Assembly (NCBI RefSeq): GCF_021654115.1
Contig: NZ_JAIWJF010000004.1
Span: 1 to 64,000, forward strand
Direction of reading: 5' to 3'
DNA length: 64,000 nt
From: Furfurilactobacillus milii
GTDB taxonomy: Bacteria > Bacillota > Bacilli > Lactobacillales > Lactobacillaceae
Position 1 is the first letter of the stretch. Each line of letters starts with the position of its first letter. The notes under the pieces are model-generated. The model did no database searches. It was given only the letters and a program-made list of their open reading frames with translations, and was not told where the DNA came from. Made by a program: the position numbers and the translations under genes. Below, piece after piece: positions 50,669 to 59,761 of this stretch.

Positions 50669-51280
50669 TTAAAATAAACCGCTACTTAAAATAATAAATA
50701 GACCAATGATGATGAACAGACATGGAATCAACCACGTACCAAACCGTTCAATACCATGAGCGATAGCCTTTGTTTGAACCAAACGATTACTTAACCATAA
50801 CCAAAAGGCCGTCATCACGATAAAGACGAAAACAATTGTGACCATTCGCCACAACGGTTGATGTACAAAAAACGGGATGTAGACACTTAGATTGTCCCCA
50901 CCATCACCGACGGTCACACTCCAAACCAATGCCACGGAGAGTTTGCCAGATATTGCGGAAACAGTATTGGCTTCCTCCGCCGTGACTTCGGTTACGGCGT
51001 GTGGTCGTTTGAACCATTTCCAAAGATTGACAACCCCAACAGTCAACGGTAACAGTCCCAGTAAGCCGACCCACTTCGTTGGAACTGTCATGAAACCTAA
51101 ACTAAGTAGCCAACTGGCCGCAACCAGCGAAAGAATCCCGGCATACTGACCAACAATAACGATTGTCCGATCACGGGCTGTGCGCACAATGCCCCAAAAC
51201 AACATTAACAAAATTAAATCATCTGTATTCGTGACCAAAAAAGCCACGACTGCTGACCATATCAACGCCATGCTCATCAC
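50669..51280 (-). CDS. cadD: CadD family cadmium resistance transporter
   Basis: A 203-residue protein with about five membrane helices. The family signatures VAFLVTNTDDLILLMLFW near the start and VTVGDGGDNLSVYIPFF in the centre are intact. CadD proteins give cadmium resistance, probably by efflux. The first start (GTG 51280) overlaps the stop of the upstream gene; ATG 51277 is the likelier start. The coupling shows that it is translated with the membrane protein upstream. No cadC-type regulator is adjacent; the MntR-like gene is the nearest metal sensor. Confidence 0.88.
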   Translation of the reverse strand: MMSMALIWSAVVAFLVTNTDDLILLMLFWGIVRTARDRTIVIVGQYAGILSLVAASWLLSLGFMTVPTKWVGLLGLLPLTVGVVNLWKWFKRPHAVTEVTAEEANTVSAISGKLSVALVWSVTVGDGGDNLSVYIPFFVHQPLWRMVTIVFVFIVMTAFWLWLSNRLVQTKAIAHGIERFGTWLIPCLFIIIGLFIILSSGLF

Positions 51281-51849
51281 ATCCGTTTCCGGTCAGCACG
51301 GCGTTCGTCACGTCGCGCATGTCGTTTAATCGTTGCCCAGAAGGCCGGTGAACGACGTCCCAAAGTTAAGGTGTAACTCAGGCTGGAACTAGCAGACAAG
51401 GCCCACAGAACCCACCAACCACCGCCGTGAATTCGTCGAAGCGGAAATAGCTCCTCGATAACACCCTGAAAAGCTTCCTTGGACACCGCCGCAATGGCAA
51501 GTTCCTCGTGTTTTAGAATCGCTTCAGCGACCACTTGAATCGCTAAAATCAACGCCCACCCGATGAGGTAGTGAAGCCCACCGCGTACTTCCACACGATC
51601 TTCTAAATTTGCCTTTTTTATCGGACGAATCGTGGCAAATTGGCCTTGATACATACCTATTACGGTGCCAAGTATCAACATCCCCAACGCGATGATAACG
51701 TTGATCCCACTATATTTAAACGTCACGCCAAACATAATTAATGAAAAAATCGGAATTAACCAGTATCGCCAGCGTTTAGGGCGTTCAAACCCAAACTGAC
51801 CACGGATAAAATAGATTAATAATAGTAAACTCAAAATCACTGTCATCAT
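51277..51849 (-). CDS. Membrane protein of unknown function, coupled to cadD
   Basis: A 190-residue protein with four or five hydrophobic segments (about 3-16, 28-45, 47-65, 92-112 and 145-162) and a strongly basic tail (KRHARRDERRADRKRM). The general form resembles CcdC/DUF1453-like proteins, but I cannot assign it with confidence. Its stop overlaps the start of cadD, so both are produced together. GGTGGGAC precedes ATG 51849. Confidence 0.72.
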   Translation of the reverse strand: MMTVILSLLLLIYFIRGQFGFERPKRWRYWLIPIFSLIMFGVTFKYSGINVIIALGMLILGTVIGMYQGQFATIRPIKKANLEDRVEVRGGLHYLIGWALILAIQVVAEAILKHEELAIAAVSKEAFQGVIEELFPLRRIHGGGWWVLWALSASSSLSYTLTLGRRSPAFWATIKRHARRDERRADRKRM

Positions 51850-51969
51850 GATGAATGTCCCACCTTGTCAATTGCCTCTCCATTATTATGGTTTTCGACA
51901 AGCGCGTCCATCTTTTTTATTGGCTATGATTATTTTGTTATTTTGTCACAGCACGATTTTCTAGTTACG

Positions 51970-52851
51970 TTATTTAGTGTGTTCAAACCACTGAATGGCT
52001 TCATTGACGACTCGCGTTGGCTGTTCACGTTGGAGAAAGTGTCCTGCTTGCGGCCACAATTCCTGTTTGAATGGTCCATCCATAAACGATGCCATTGAAC
52101 TAGCTTGGCGATAATCAGTGCAACCATCGGCCTGACCGATTATGTTTAACGTTGGCACTGAAATTCGATCATTTCGTTGTAACCGTTCAGCTAACGGTGC
52201 GTAATGCCCATCCGTCGGTGCATATCCCCAGCGGGACCGATACATATCGAGCGTCACGGCAGCCCAATCTGGATTGGCAAACGTTTCTTTAAAGTCGGCG
52301 CGATCAGTATCGGTTAGCACATAGCGCGGACTCCACACTTGCCACATATGTTCGGCAAATGTTAATGGATGATTGCGGACATAGCGTTCACCCTGTTCCG
52401 TTGTCATGAACCACTGGTACCAGAAATTTTGAATTTGCTCTAGGGATAGGTTGCCAAACGTTTGCCACCCCTCTGCGAGGACTACACTACTGCGAACAAC
52501 GGCCGTCCCCCATAGGTTGCTCATCACTAACGTTGTAAACGCGCCCCAGTCTTGACCAATCACGCGTACTTGCCCCAATTGCAATACATCGATCAAATCC
52601 TTAATATCTTGAGCCAATGCAAAAAAGCTACCGGTCCGGCGCGTTTGTTCATGTCGGAAGCAAGTGTGTCCAAATCCCCGCAGTGACGGAACAAACGTCT
52701 GGTAACCTGCTTGGTGTAATACCGGCAGCATTGCATCCCAAGTGTGCCAACTATCCGGCCAGCCGTGGAGTAATATCAATGGCTGACCATCACTAGGACC
52801 ACTGATGTTAACAGCCATGTGCAGATTCTGTGTATCAATTATTCTTTCCAT
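51970..52851 (-). CDS. Alpha/beta hydrolase, epoxide hydrolase-like
   Basis: A 293-residue hydrolase. The oxyanion motif HGWPDS is at 29-34 and the nucleophile is D101 in VIGQDWGA, so it belongs to the Asp-nucleophile group (epoxide hydrolases, haloalkane dehalogenases) and not to the serine esterases. The C-terminal histidine lies in QAGHFLQREQP. Substrate unknown. GGAGG lies 10 nt before ATG. It is divergent from a LysR regulator that probably controls it. Confidence 0.88.
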   Translation of the reverse strand: MERIIDTQNLHMAVNISGPSDGQPLILLHGWPDSWHTWDAMLPVLHQAGYQTFVPSLRGFGHTCFRHEQTRRTGSFFALAQDIKDLIDVLQLGQVRVIGQDWGAFTTLVMSNLWGTAVVRSSVVLAEGWQTFGNLSLEQIQNFWYQWFMTTEQGERYVRNHPLTFAEHMWQVWSPRYVLTDTDRADFKETFANPDWAAVTLDMYRSRWGYAPTDGHYAPLAERLQRNDRISVPTLNIIGQADGCTDYRQASSMASFMDGPFKQELWPQAGHFLQREQPTRVVNEAIQWFEHTK

Positions 52852-53019
52852 TTTAAATTGCCTCCAGCTTGCGCAACATTCTCTTTTTATCTAGTATAAG
52901 GACAAATTAGTATTCACAAAAATTGAACTTTTTAAACTAAACTATTGAAAATATTGAATCACACTAAAAAGACAAAAAGGTGATAGTTCTCTTTCACGTC
53001 ACCGCTGGAGGTAATGCTT

Positions 53020-53919
53020 ATGGATATTCAGTACTTTCGAACATTTAAAATCATTTTGGCGACCGGTAGCTATTCGGCTGCCGCTACCGAACTTAATTAC
53101 ACGCAATCAACAATTACTGCGCAAATGAAACGACTAGCGAGTGTCATTGGCGAACCACCCTTTCTTTTTCGCGGTAAGACACTACGTTTGTCCCCGGCCG
53201 GCAAACGACTGGTCCCCCTTGCCGACGCCATTTTAGCGAACTATCAACAAGTCACTGACCTGGCAACACCTCATCAACTAAGTGGCTCACTGCGTTTGTC
53301 TGTCCCAGAATCATTAATGCTGTACGGTTTGAATCCTGTTCTGCAAAGTTTTGCCGCACACAACCCCCTCGTTAATCTCACCATTAACAATGCAACCTGT
53401 GTTCAAAACCGCAAATTATTACTATCCGACCAGGCCGACGTTGCCCTAATGCTGTGGCCATTATTTAAGCCAGATCCACAATTATCAGTCATTGACTTAG
53501 GCACACAACGCTGTTCGCTCGTTGCGGCCAGAGATGCGCCGACCACACTGGAAGCTATCTTGGCACAACCGCAAGCCCACTTCGTTATCAATGAAAAACA
53601 GTGTGGCTACCGACAGGCGTTTGAACAGTATCGCCATCAACAATATCCCGAGACGCATATGCAAACGATGGAAGTCTGGAGTTTGGCAGCCATCAAGCAA
53701 ACTGTAAGCGCTGGTCTGGGCTTCAGTTTCCTACCAGATTTCGTAATCCAGGACGAATTAGCAAATGGGTTGCTAAAACGTTTAACTCCGAACATTCCCA
53801 CAAAACTGCACATTCAGCTATTGTTCCGCAAAAATTGGCACCCGGCCGCTGTTGAGCAAATGGTTCAGACCATCAAAAGCCAGCTACCAACCGCTATCCC
53901 TGCTACTGATATTGATTAA
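53020..53919 (+). CDS. LysR family transcriptional regulator
   Basis: A 299-residue regulator. The N-terminal helix-turn-helix is in IQYFRTFKIILATGSYSAAA and ELNYTQSTITAQMKRL, followed by the periplasmic-binding-like effector domain (about 90-295). Start ATG 53020 has GGAGG 8 nt upstream; an ATG two codons earlier is too close. It is divergent from the epoxide hydrolase-like gene across 168 nt that contain repeated TTGAA elements, a likely shared control region. The inducer is unknown. Confidence 0.9.
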   Translation: MDIQYFRTFKIILATGSYSAAATELNYTQSTITAQMKRLASVIGEPPFLFRGKTLRLSPAGKRLVPLADAILANYQQVTDLATPHQLSGSLRLSVPESLMLYGLNPVLQSFAAHNPLVNLTINNATCVQNRKLLLSDQADVALMLWPLFKPDPQLSVIDLGTQRCSLVAARDAPTTLEAILAQPQAHFVINEKQCGYRQAFEQYRHQQYPETHMQTMEVWSLAAIKQTVSAGLGFSFLPDFVIQDELANGLLKRLTPNIPTKLHIQLLFRKNWHPAAVEQMVQTIKSQLPTAIPATDID

Positions 53920-54009
53920 TCTTGTCACTGGTCTATCCGCATTTGGCCTGGAATAACTTAATAAGAAAATGAGAAATGAACGGTAGGACTTGAGTAAGGG
54001 CTTTCATTC

Positions 54010-54047
54010 GTCTATTATTGAGAGTGTAAATAGACACTTTCACAGTG
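54010..54047. promoter_or_regulatory. Dyads upstream of the nucleoside hydrolase gene
   Basis: GTCTATT (54010-54016) and AATAGAC (54029-54035) form a 7-12-7 dyad, and ACACT-TTCAC-AGTGT follows directly. They lie 30-65 nt before the start codon and could bind a repressor. Weak evidence. Confidence 0.35.
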
Positions 54048-54075
54048 TTAAATCTTATTTTTCGGGGGTTACAAG

Positions 54076-55047
54076 ATGGCTACAAAGAAAATGATTCTTG
54101 ATTTGGACACTGGTGTTGACGATGCCCTGGCTATTGCTTATGCGGTTGCTTCACCAGAAGTTGATCTGATTGGGATCGTTTCATCATACGGAAACGTACT
54201 GGTTGATAAATCAGCTGAAAACTCACTGGATCTATTGGAATTACTGGGTGCCACTGATGTGCCTGTCTTCTTGGGTGAATCACACTCAAGCACCACGGAT
54301 CATTTTGACGTGATGGAAATCAGTCAAAAGATTCATGGTGTCAACGGAATTGGTGAGGTTAAGGTACCAAAGGCAAAGCGTGCCGTTGAATCAGAAGGAG
54401 CAGTTGATTTTATCATCGACGCTGCTCACAAATACGATGATAACTTGATTCTGGTTCCAACTGGTCCACAAACCAACTTGGATGCAGCCATCACTAAAGA
54501 CCCTGAAATCGCCAAGTTAATTGGTAACATGACCTTTATGGGTGGTGCTTTGACGGTTCCTGGTAACGTTACAGCCTTCACAGAAGCTAACATTAACCAA
54601 GATCCAGCCGCTGCCGACCGTGTCTTCCGTTCACCATTGAAGTCCACAATGGTAGGCTTGGATGTTACCCTGCGGACATTGTTAACGAAGAAAGAAACAC
54701 AACAATGGCGTGACTTAGGTACGGTTGCCGGTGAAAAGTATGCCGACATTACCGACTACTACATCGACGCTTACTACAACTTGGACATCGACAAGAACGG
54801 TTGTGCCATTCATGACCCATTGGCCGTTGGTGTTGCCATTGATCCTAGTTATGCTAAGTTGATCGATTTGAACATGAAAGTTACTCATGATGACCCAGCT
54901 AACCCTGCCGATGTTGGCCGTACAATCGGTGACACTGCACGTTTGAACGACCCAACAACCAACATGAAGGTTGCTGTGGATGTCGACAAGGAACGCTACC
55001 TGGCCCACTTCATGGACTTGTTAACAAACTTGTTTGCCAAACACTAA
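54076..55047 (+). CDS. Nucleoside hydrolase (inosine/uridine-preferring type)
   Basis: A 323-residue calcium-dependent hydrolase. The signature DLDTGVDDALA (D9, D11, D15, D16) binds Ca2+ and ribose. NPxGPxTN-like contacts appear in VPTGPQTNLD, and MGGAL plus EANINQDPAAA follow. The C-terminal CAIHDPLAV holds the last Ca-binding aspartate. It splits ribonucleosides into base and ribose for salvage. GGGGG precedes ATG. The gene uses clean, translation-friendly codons (many GGT, GAC, CCA), suggesting strong expression. Confidence 0.93.
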   Translation: MATKKMILDLDTGVDDALAIAYAVASPEVDLIGIVSSYGNVLVDKSAENSLDLLELLGATDVPVFLGESHSSTTDHFDVMEISQKIHGVNGIGEVKVPKAKRAVESEGAVDFIIDAAHKYDDNLILVPTGPQTNLDAAITKDPEIAKLIGNMTFMGGALTVPGNVTAFTEANINQDPAAADRVFRSPLKSTMVGLDVTLRTLLTKKETQQWRDLGTVAGEKYADITDYYIDAYYNLDIDKNGCAIHDPLAVGVAIDPSYAKLIDLNMKVTHDDPANPADVGRTIGDTARLNDPTTNMKVAVDVDKERYLAHFMDLLTNLFAKH

Positions 55048-55085
55048 AATTAACTAACATCGCCTTGTGCGATATTAAATATCCG

Positions 55086-55120
55086 AAACGACTCCCCCTC
55101 AATTGGCGGAGTCGTTTTTC
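55086..55120 (+). terminator. Nucleoside hydrolase terminator
   Basis: AAACGACTCCCCC and GGCGGAGTCGTTT pair around TCAATT, followed by T. Confidence 0.88.
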
Positions 55121-55156
55121 TTGCGAATTTTTTTGAACCCTGGCTTTAAACAGTTC

Positions 55157-55342
55157 ACTGCCGTTACGCCGATTGAAAACGCCGTTCCACGGGACCAGGT
55201 TCAACCTGCAAAACCAGCAGTTTTCACCTTCGATTCTGAGCCACAGTTCGTCTCAGAAATCGTTCCACAAACACTAAGCGGCCCAAGTTCATGCCGCTAA
55301 GTGTTGTTGACACGGAACTCTGTTTTCAATCAGCTTCACTTC
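55157..55342 (-). repeat. Structured repeat, subtype B (B6), paired with A9
   Basis: Full-length copy read leftward. The closing helix is GATTGAAAAC with GTTTTCAATC plus AGTTCC/GGAAC. The second hairpin is AACACTTAGCGGC with CCGCTTAGTGTT. The 3' motif is slightly diverged (GAACCTGGTCCC). Head-to-head with A9, 82 nt away. Confidence 0.83.
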
Positions 55343-55424
55343 GCTAGTGAAGCGCTAAAATACCAACAAGAAATTTCAAGAAAAACGGCGCCGGGAATTA
55401 AATGCCGTCCATGCGGAAATTTCG

Positions 55425-55557
55425 ACTACGTTAGACGTAGGCGTCAATATTGATACCGAACCGTAAAGGTAACGTTAATTCGGTGGTGTGACCGAATTTA
55501 GGTTGCGGACGGTCCCACGGCGGAGCGTATCAATATTGACAACCGTAGTCGCCAGCG
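55425..55557 (+). repeat. Structured repeat, subtype A (A9), internal deletion
   Basis: Closing helix perfect (GTCAATATTGATAC with GTATCAATATTGAC) and second hairpin intact, but hairpins three and four are missing. The sequence jumps from GCGGACGGTC to CCACGG, consistent with deletion between the two internal CGGTC repeats. The rest of the 614-nt gap holds B6 and no gene. Confidence 0.82.
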
Positions 55558-55661
55558 CTGCACTATCTCGTAGACGGTCAATTCTGAACAAAACTTTTGG
55601 CGTGATCAAACGGGATAGCGTAAAATAAAAGTATTAATTTTATCAATACAGGAGAGGTATC

Positions 55662-55979
55662 ATGACACATAAAATTTTAAGTGCCCTCAGTTACCTAAGC
55701 ATTCTATTTCTACCCGTTTTATTTCCACTAGTTGTTTGGATTGCAGCCGCTGGTCAACGCGATGTAACAACACATGCCGCACGTGCCTTCTGGACACAGT
55801 TATTGCCAACATTGATGGCTTTCGGAATTTTCTTCTTCGTGGCTGTTTACGGCCTAACCATCGGACCAAACGCTGGGATGGGTTGGTTAACACTCCTTTC
55901 TATCGGAGCATTTGGTCTTGCATCATTAGTATTGTGGTTTTATAACATCGTCATGGGCATTCGTGTCCTGCTCGACTAG
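55662..55979 (+). CDS. DUF4870 membrane protein
   Basis: A 105-residue protein with three hydrophobic segments (about 8-28, 48-68 and 73-100). The motif order (LSYLSILFLPVLFPLVVW, then HAARAFWTQLLP, then IVMGIRVL) matches DUF4870 proteins. Function unknown. CAGGAGAGG precedes ATG 55662. The ECF S-component gene follows 50 nt later, possibly in the same transcript. Confidence 0.83.
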   Translation: MTHKILSALSYLSILFLPVLFPLVVWIAAAGQRDVTTHAARAFWTQLLPTLMAFGIFFFVAVYGLTIGPNAGMGWLTLLSIGAFGLASLVLWFYNIVMGIRVLLD

Positions 55980-56029
55980 ACTGTTCATCAACGACTGAGG
56001 ACTAAACTTTTATCCGAGAGGCTAACCAT

Positions 56030-56638
56030 ATGAAATCAAGTTCAAGCACAAATACCCGCAACCTCGTGTTGGCTGCGTTGTTTATTGCGATTATCATTGT
56101 TCAGGTTTTGGTACCCTTTTTAGGTTACATTCCCTTGGGACTCACTGCACTTGGCATTCAAATTTCAATCATTCAGTTTACCGTCGCGATTGCCGCAATT
56201 GTCATGGGACCATGGTGGGGCGGCCTTATCGGTGGCGTCTGGGGTCTAGCGTCACTCATTCAGGCTTGGACGACAGTCTACAACCTCGGTGCCTTCCTAT
56301 TTCGTAATCCTGTCACCGCGATTTTGCCACGAGTAATGATTGGAATCGTCGTTGGGTACATTTTTCAAGAATTGGCGGTCAAACGACAACATCGTGGTTG
56401 GGCATTAACTTTGTCAGGCTTCATGGCTTCATTTACCAACACGGCATTAGTTGTTATTTTCTCATGGATTACCATCGTGATGTTCCACATCTACTTTCCC
56501 GGCATTCCACACAGTGGCACCTTCACGTGGATTTTATTATCACTGGTTGGCGTCAATGGAATTGCGGAAATGATTGCCGGCGTCATTATTGTGCCGATTA
56601 TTGGTGGGGCCATTTTAGCCGTTCGCCGCTCACACTAA
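56030..56638 (+). CDS. ECF transporter S component, vitamin-type, substrate unknown
   Basis: A 202-residue protein with six membrane segments. The pattern ALFIAIIIVQVLVPFLGYIPLG, AIVMGPWWGGLIGGVWGL and FRNPVTAILPRVMIG (read as separate motifs) is typical of S components that use a shared EcfAAT module. In lactobacilli a similar protein is annotated as a pantothenate-type S component, but this cannot be confirmed here. Its own upstream region has no riboswitch; the TPP riboswitch lies downstream and belongs to the next operon. A CCGAGAGGC site precedes ATG. Confidence 0.82.
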   Translation: MKSSSSTNTRNLVLAALFIAIIIVQVLVPFLGYIPLGLTALGIQISIIQFTVAIAAIVMGPWWGGLIGGVWGLASLIQAWTTVYNLGAFLFRNPVTAILPRVMIGIVVGYIFQELAVKRQHRGWALTLSGFMASFTNTALVVIFSWITIVMFHIYFPGIPHSGTFTWILLSLVGVNGIAEMIAGVIIVPIIGGAILAVRRSH

Positions 56639-56767
56639 TTAATCACTACGTTTGTTTGCTGACTAAACATAAACTTGTTTTCAAACACCAGCAGCCAACT
56701 TCTCACTAAGGTTTCATTTGAAATATGAACCGGTTTCAGCTAAGATAATTCCGTAATAACATTATAT

Positions 56768-56836
56768 CTGGGGTGCCATTTGGCTGAGATAAAACCCATT
56801 GAACCTGATCCGGTTAATACCGGCGAAGGGAGATAC
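56768..56836 (+). promoter_or_regulatory. TPP riboswitch (THI element)
   Basis: Contains the conserved parts of the thiamine pyrophosphate aptamer in order: GGGGTGC, GGCTGAGAT, AACCC, ACCTGATCCGGTTAATACCGGCGAAGGGA. It lies about 145 nt before ykoE and is followed by a strong terminator hairpin, so high TPP should stop transcription of ykoE-ykoD-ykoC. Confidence 0.95.
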
Positions 56837-56881
56837 GTAACCGGAATCCGTGCAAACGGGTTATTTACAATACGGAAATAC

Positions 56882-56925
56882 GACCTCTCACATCAGGCTC
56901 GACGATTGTGAGAGGTCTTTTTTCG
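56882..56925 (+). terminator. Riboswitch expression-platform terminator
   Basis: GACCTCTCACA pairs perfectly with TGTGAGAGGTC, followed by six T. Position between aptamer and ykoE fits transcription attenuation. Confidence 0.88.
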
Positions 56926-56980
56926 CAATCATCGGGTTATTTTGCGGGCAACCAGCATCCTCAACACGGAGGGAAAGACA

Positions 56981-57565
56981 ATGCAACAAAAAGCAGCACA
57001 TTCTAACCGGTGGCATTTACGCGATGTCATCCTCATCACCATCACGTCTATCTTCATGGGTATTATTTTCTTTGTCACTGGTTTTCTGTACAACGGACTG
57101 ACGCTAGCCCTAACGCCACTTGGTATGGCGCCGTTTGCAAACGACATTCTGTTGGGCCTGTGGACGATGGCTGGTCCGCTAGCAGCATTCATGTTGCAAA
57201 AGGTTGGTGCAGCAACGATTGGCGAGCTTCTAGCCTCAGCCGTTGAAGCCATTATCGGGGGTCAATGGGGTCCAAGCACACTGATTTCTGGTTTTGTTCA
57301 AGGTTTCGGGTCGGAACTTGGGTTTACGTTCACCCTGTACCGCCGTTATGACATGGCAAGTTTATCGCTATCTGCCCTGACGACCGCGATCGTGACGTTT
57401 GCTTGGGACTTGGTTCGTTCCGGTTACGCCGCTTATCATCCGTGGATGATTGTCGCCTTGTTTATCACCCGCTTCATTTCCATGTGGGTCTTCGGCGCCC
57501 TGCTGGTTTCTGCAGTCACAAAGCTGCTTGACCGGTCACATTTATTAGACCGTCGTCACGCCTAA
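56981..57565 (+). CDS. ykoE: Thiamine/HMP-type ECF S component YkoE
   Basis: A 194-residue membrane protein with five or six helices. The YkoE pattern is clear: WHLRDVILITITSIFMGIIF (start), GLWTMAGPLAAFML, GGQWGPSTLISGFVQGFGSELGF. YkoE is the substrate-binding subunit of the YkoEDC ECF transporter for thiamine or its hydroxymethylpyrimidine precursor. Start ATG 56981 has ACGGAGGG upstream; the longer in-frame form starts near the riboswitch terminator and is unlikely. First gene of the TPP-controlled operon. Confidence 0.93.
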   Translation: MQQKAAHSNRWHLRDVILITITSIFMGIIFFVTGFLYNGLTLALTPLGMAPFANDILLGLWTMAGPLAAFMLQKVGAATIGELLASAVEAIIGGQWGPSTLISGFVQGFGSELGFTFTLYRRYDMASLSLSALTTAIVTFAWDLVRSGYAAYHPWMIVALFITRFISMWVFGALLVSAVTKLLDRSHLLDRRHA

Positions 57566-57603
57566 TAAGCACCGCCAATTCTTAAGAAAAAGAGCTTGTC
57601 TGC

Positions 57604-59025
57604 ATGTCGAAGATTAATTTGAACGATGTTACATTTCACTATGAAACCACATTACCGCCGGTCATCGAACACCAAACCTTATCGTTTGATGACGGCACCT
57701 TTAACCTGCTGACGGGCCCGTCTGGCACTGGAAAATCCACGCTGCTCAAACTGATTGCCGGATTATATCCTGCTTTTATGGGCGAAGCGATCGGAACCAT
57801 CACAGTTAATGATCAGCCGGTAGTAGATTTGCCAGCTTCCAAACGCGCTCAACTTGTAGCAATGATGTTTCAAAATCCCAGTCAACAATTTGCGATGGAA
57901 ACGCCACGCAATGAGTTAATTTTTACACTCGAAAATTTGCAAGTTCCCGCTGATAAAATGGACGCTCGGGTTAGTGACGCACTGGATTTTGCCGGCGTCA
58001 CGGATTTTGCTGACAGAAGATTCACCACATTATCCGGTGGCGAGCAACAAAAGGTTTCCCTAGCCGTAATTGTTGCGCTGAACGCTGAGGTCATCCTACT
58101 AGATGAGCCGTTTGCTAACATTGACCCAGATGCCCGTTTATTTCTGTTAACGCAACTGACCACATTAGTGAAAAAATACCACAAAACAATCATTGTCGCA
58201 GATCACGATTTGTCCGATTATGAACCACTCATTGATCAACTGTATATTTTTGACGGTGAACGTCACCAAGTCCATCAAGCTGATGCTGGTGAGGCACAGA
58301 CAAGATTCGCCGCTTTTGAACAACGCCAACATCAGCCTGCGCCCATTGCCCTACCAGTCGCTGAACTATCGCCTGAGTTCACACTAGATGGCTTCACAGT
58401 GGGCCACCAAACACCACTCATTAACGATGCCAGCCTGAACATCCCCCAAGACAAATTCGTTGTGCTCACTGGCGCAAACGGCACGGGCAAGTCAACACTG
58501 TTTGATGCACTGGTAAAATTGCAAACTTACACCGGTTCTCTCCAATGGCAAGGACAGGAAATCAGCAAATTGCGCGCTCGAAAGTACGCGCAACACGTTG
58601 CTCTCGTCTTTCAACAAGCCGCAAGTCAGTTTCTGACCATTACCGTAGCGGAAGAAATTGCGCTCAGCCTTAAATATCAGCAAACCGCAGCTTGGACGCA
58701 AAGTCGCATTGACGCGACTTTGGCTTCACTAGATTTAGCCGGTCGCGATGATCAGGTCGTGTACTCGCTGAGTGAAGGTCAAAAAAAGAAACTGCAAGTA
58801 CTATTGATGCTGATTATGGATGTGCCGACATTGCTGTTAGATGAGCCGTTGACCGGACTCGACCTCGTTTCAGCTCACACGGTGCTTAAGTTGCTGCGTC
58901 ATGCCGTTTTAGAAGAGCATCACACCGTATTAATGATTACGCACCAACTAACCGACGTCAGCCAATACGCGGATTACCACTTGCATCTAAATCATCATCA
59001 ATTGAGTTATGAGGCCAGCCTATGA
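57604..59025 (+). CDS. ykoD: Duplicated ECF ATPase YkoD
   Basis: A 473-residue protein made of two ABC ATPase domains. Domain 1 has Walker A GPSGTGKST (38-46), signature LSGGEQQKVSLA and Walker B VILLDEPFANID. Domain 2 has Walker A GANGTGKST (290-298), LSEGQKKKLQVLL and LLLDEPLTGLD. It powers the YkoEDC thiamine-type transporter. The signature of the second half is slightly altered (LSEGQ), as is common in such tandem ATPases. It starts 38 nt after ykoE and overlaps ykoC by 4 nt. Confidence 0.94.
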   Translation: MSKINLNDVTFHYETTLPPVIEHQTLSFDDGTFNLLTGPSGTGKSTLLKLIAGLYPAFMGEAIGTITVNDQPVVDLPASKRAQLVAMMFQNPSQQFAMETPRNELIFTLENLQVPADKMDARVSDALDFAGVTDFADRRFTTLSGGEQQKVSLAVIVALNAEVILLDEPFANIDPDARLFLLTQLTTLVKKYHKTIIVADHDLSDYEPLIDQLYIFDGERHQVHQADAGEAQTRFAAFEQRQHQPAPIALPVAELSPEFTLDGFTVGHQTPLINDASLNIPQDKFVVLTGANGTGKSTLFDALVKLQTYTGSLQWQGQEISKLRARKYAQHVALVFQQAASQFLTITVAEEIALSLKYQQTAAWTQSRIDATLASLDLAGRDDQVVYSLSEGQKKKLQVLLMLIMDVPTLLLDEPLTGLDLVSAHTVLKLLRHAVLEEHHTVLMITHQLTDVSQYADYHLHLNHHQLSYEASL

Positions 59026-59678
59026 ATCCAACAATTTTATTGATTTTAGTCCTATTCGTAGGTGTTGAAATCTCGTTTACGTCTGTGATCTGGGCAAACG
59101 TCATTATTATCGCCATCTCCGTTTTAGTCATGTTACGTCATCGTGCACCGATCTTATCGTACGTGCGATTACTGCTCGTGCCGCTTATCCCCGCCGTCGG
59201 TATCTGGTTTTCCATCCGCTATTTTTCGACTGCTCAAAGCGTGCACTTTGCGTGGGTTATGGCCACGCGGATTTATGCCTACGCTTTTCTTGGCGGTTTG
59301 TTTACATTCTCAACAACAACTGAGAAAACCCTAGCTTCTCTCGAACAAAATGCCCATATTCCCAGCACGTTTGTGTACGGAATGCTAGGTGCCTTTAACT
59401 TCGTGCCTAAAATTCGTAGCGAGGTTAAGATCATTCGGGCTAGCGCTCAAATGCGCGGTATCAACCTGCATTTTTGGTCACCGCAATTGCTATTTAAAGC
59501 GATTGTCGCCGCCCTCAACTGGTCGGAAAATCTCGCTGAAGCGATGACTTCACACGGTTTCACCGAGAATGCGCCACGGACTCACCGGACGGTTATCCAT
59601 ATTCCGTGGTGGAACTATGCTATTACTGCTGTAAGTGTAATCGGGCTACAACTGATTTTGTTTAGCCCACTTAAATAA
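59022..59678 (+). CDS. ykoC: ECF transmembrane T component YkoC
   Basis: A 218-residue EcfT-type membrane protein with about five helices. The coupling-helix motifs are present: KIIRASAQMRGI near residue 145 and the second ALNWSENLAEAMTSHGF, both of the AxxxRG/AxxxRG type (the second reads SHG). It joins YkoD to YkoE. The ATGA overlap with ykoD gives translational coupling. Last gene of the riboswitch operon, followed by a strong terminator. Confidence 0.92.
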   Translation: MNPTILLILVLFVGVEISFTSVIWANVIIIAISVLVMLRHRAPILSYVRLLLVPLIPAVGIWFSIRYFSTAQSVHFAWVMATRIYAYAFLGGLFTFSTTTEKTLASLEQNAHIPSTFVYGMLGAFNFVPKIRSEVKIIRASAQMRGINLHFWSPQLLFKAIVAALNWSENLAEAMTSHGFTENAPRTHRTVIHIPWWNYAITAVSVIGLQLILFSPLK

Positions 59679-59693
59679 AATCTTTCACACCAT

Positions 59694-59754
59694 AAAAGAC
59701 CTTGGTCAACAGTTAAGTAAAGTACAAATAGCTGTTGACCAAGGTCTTTTTCTC
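59694..59754. terminator. Bidirectional terminator after ykoC
   Basis: AAAGACCTTGGTCAACAG pairs perfectly with CTGTTGACCAAGGTCTTT; ykoC and the hydrolase gene converge on it. Confidence 0.9.
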
Positions 59755-59761
59755 TTGTTCA

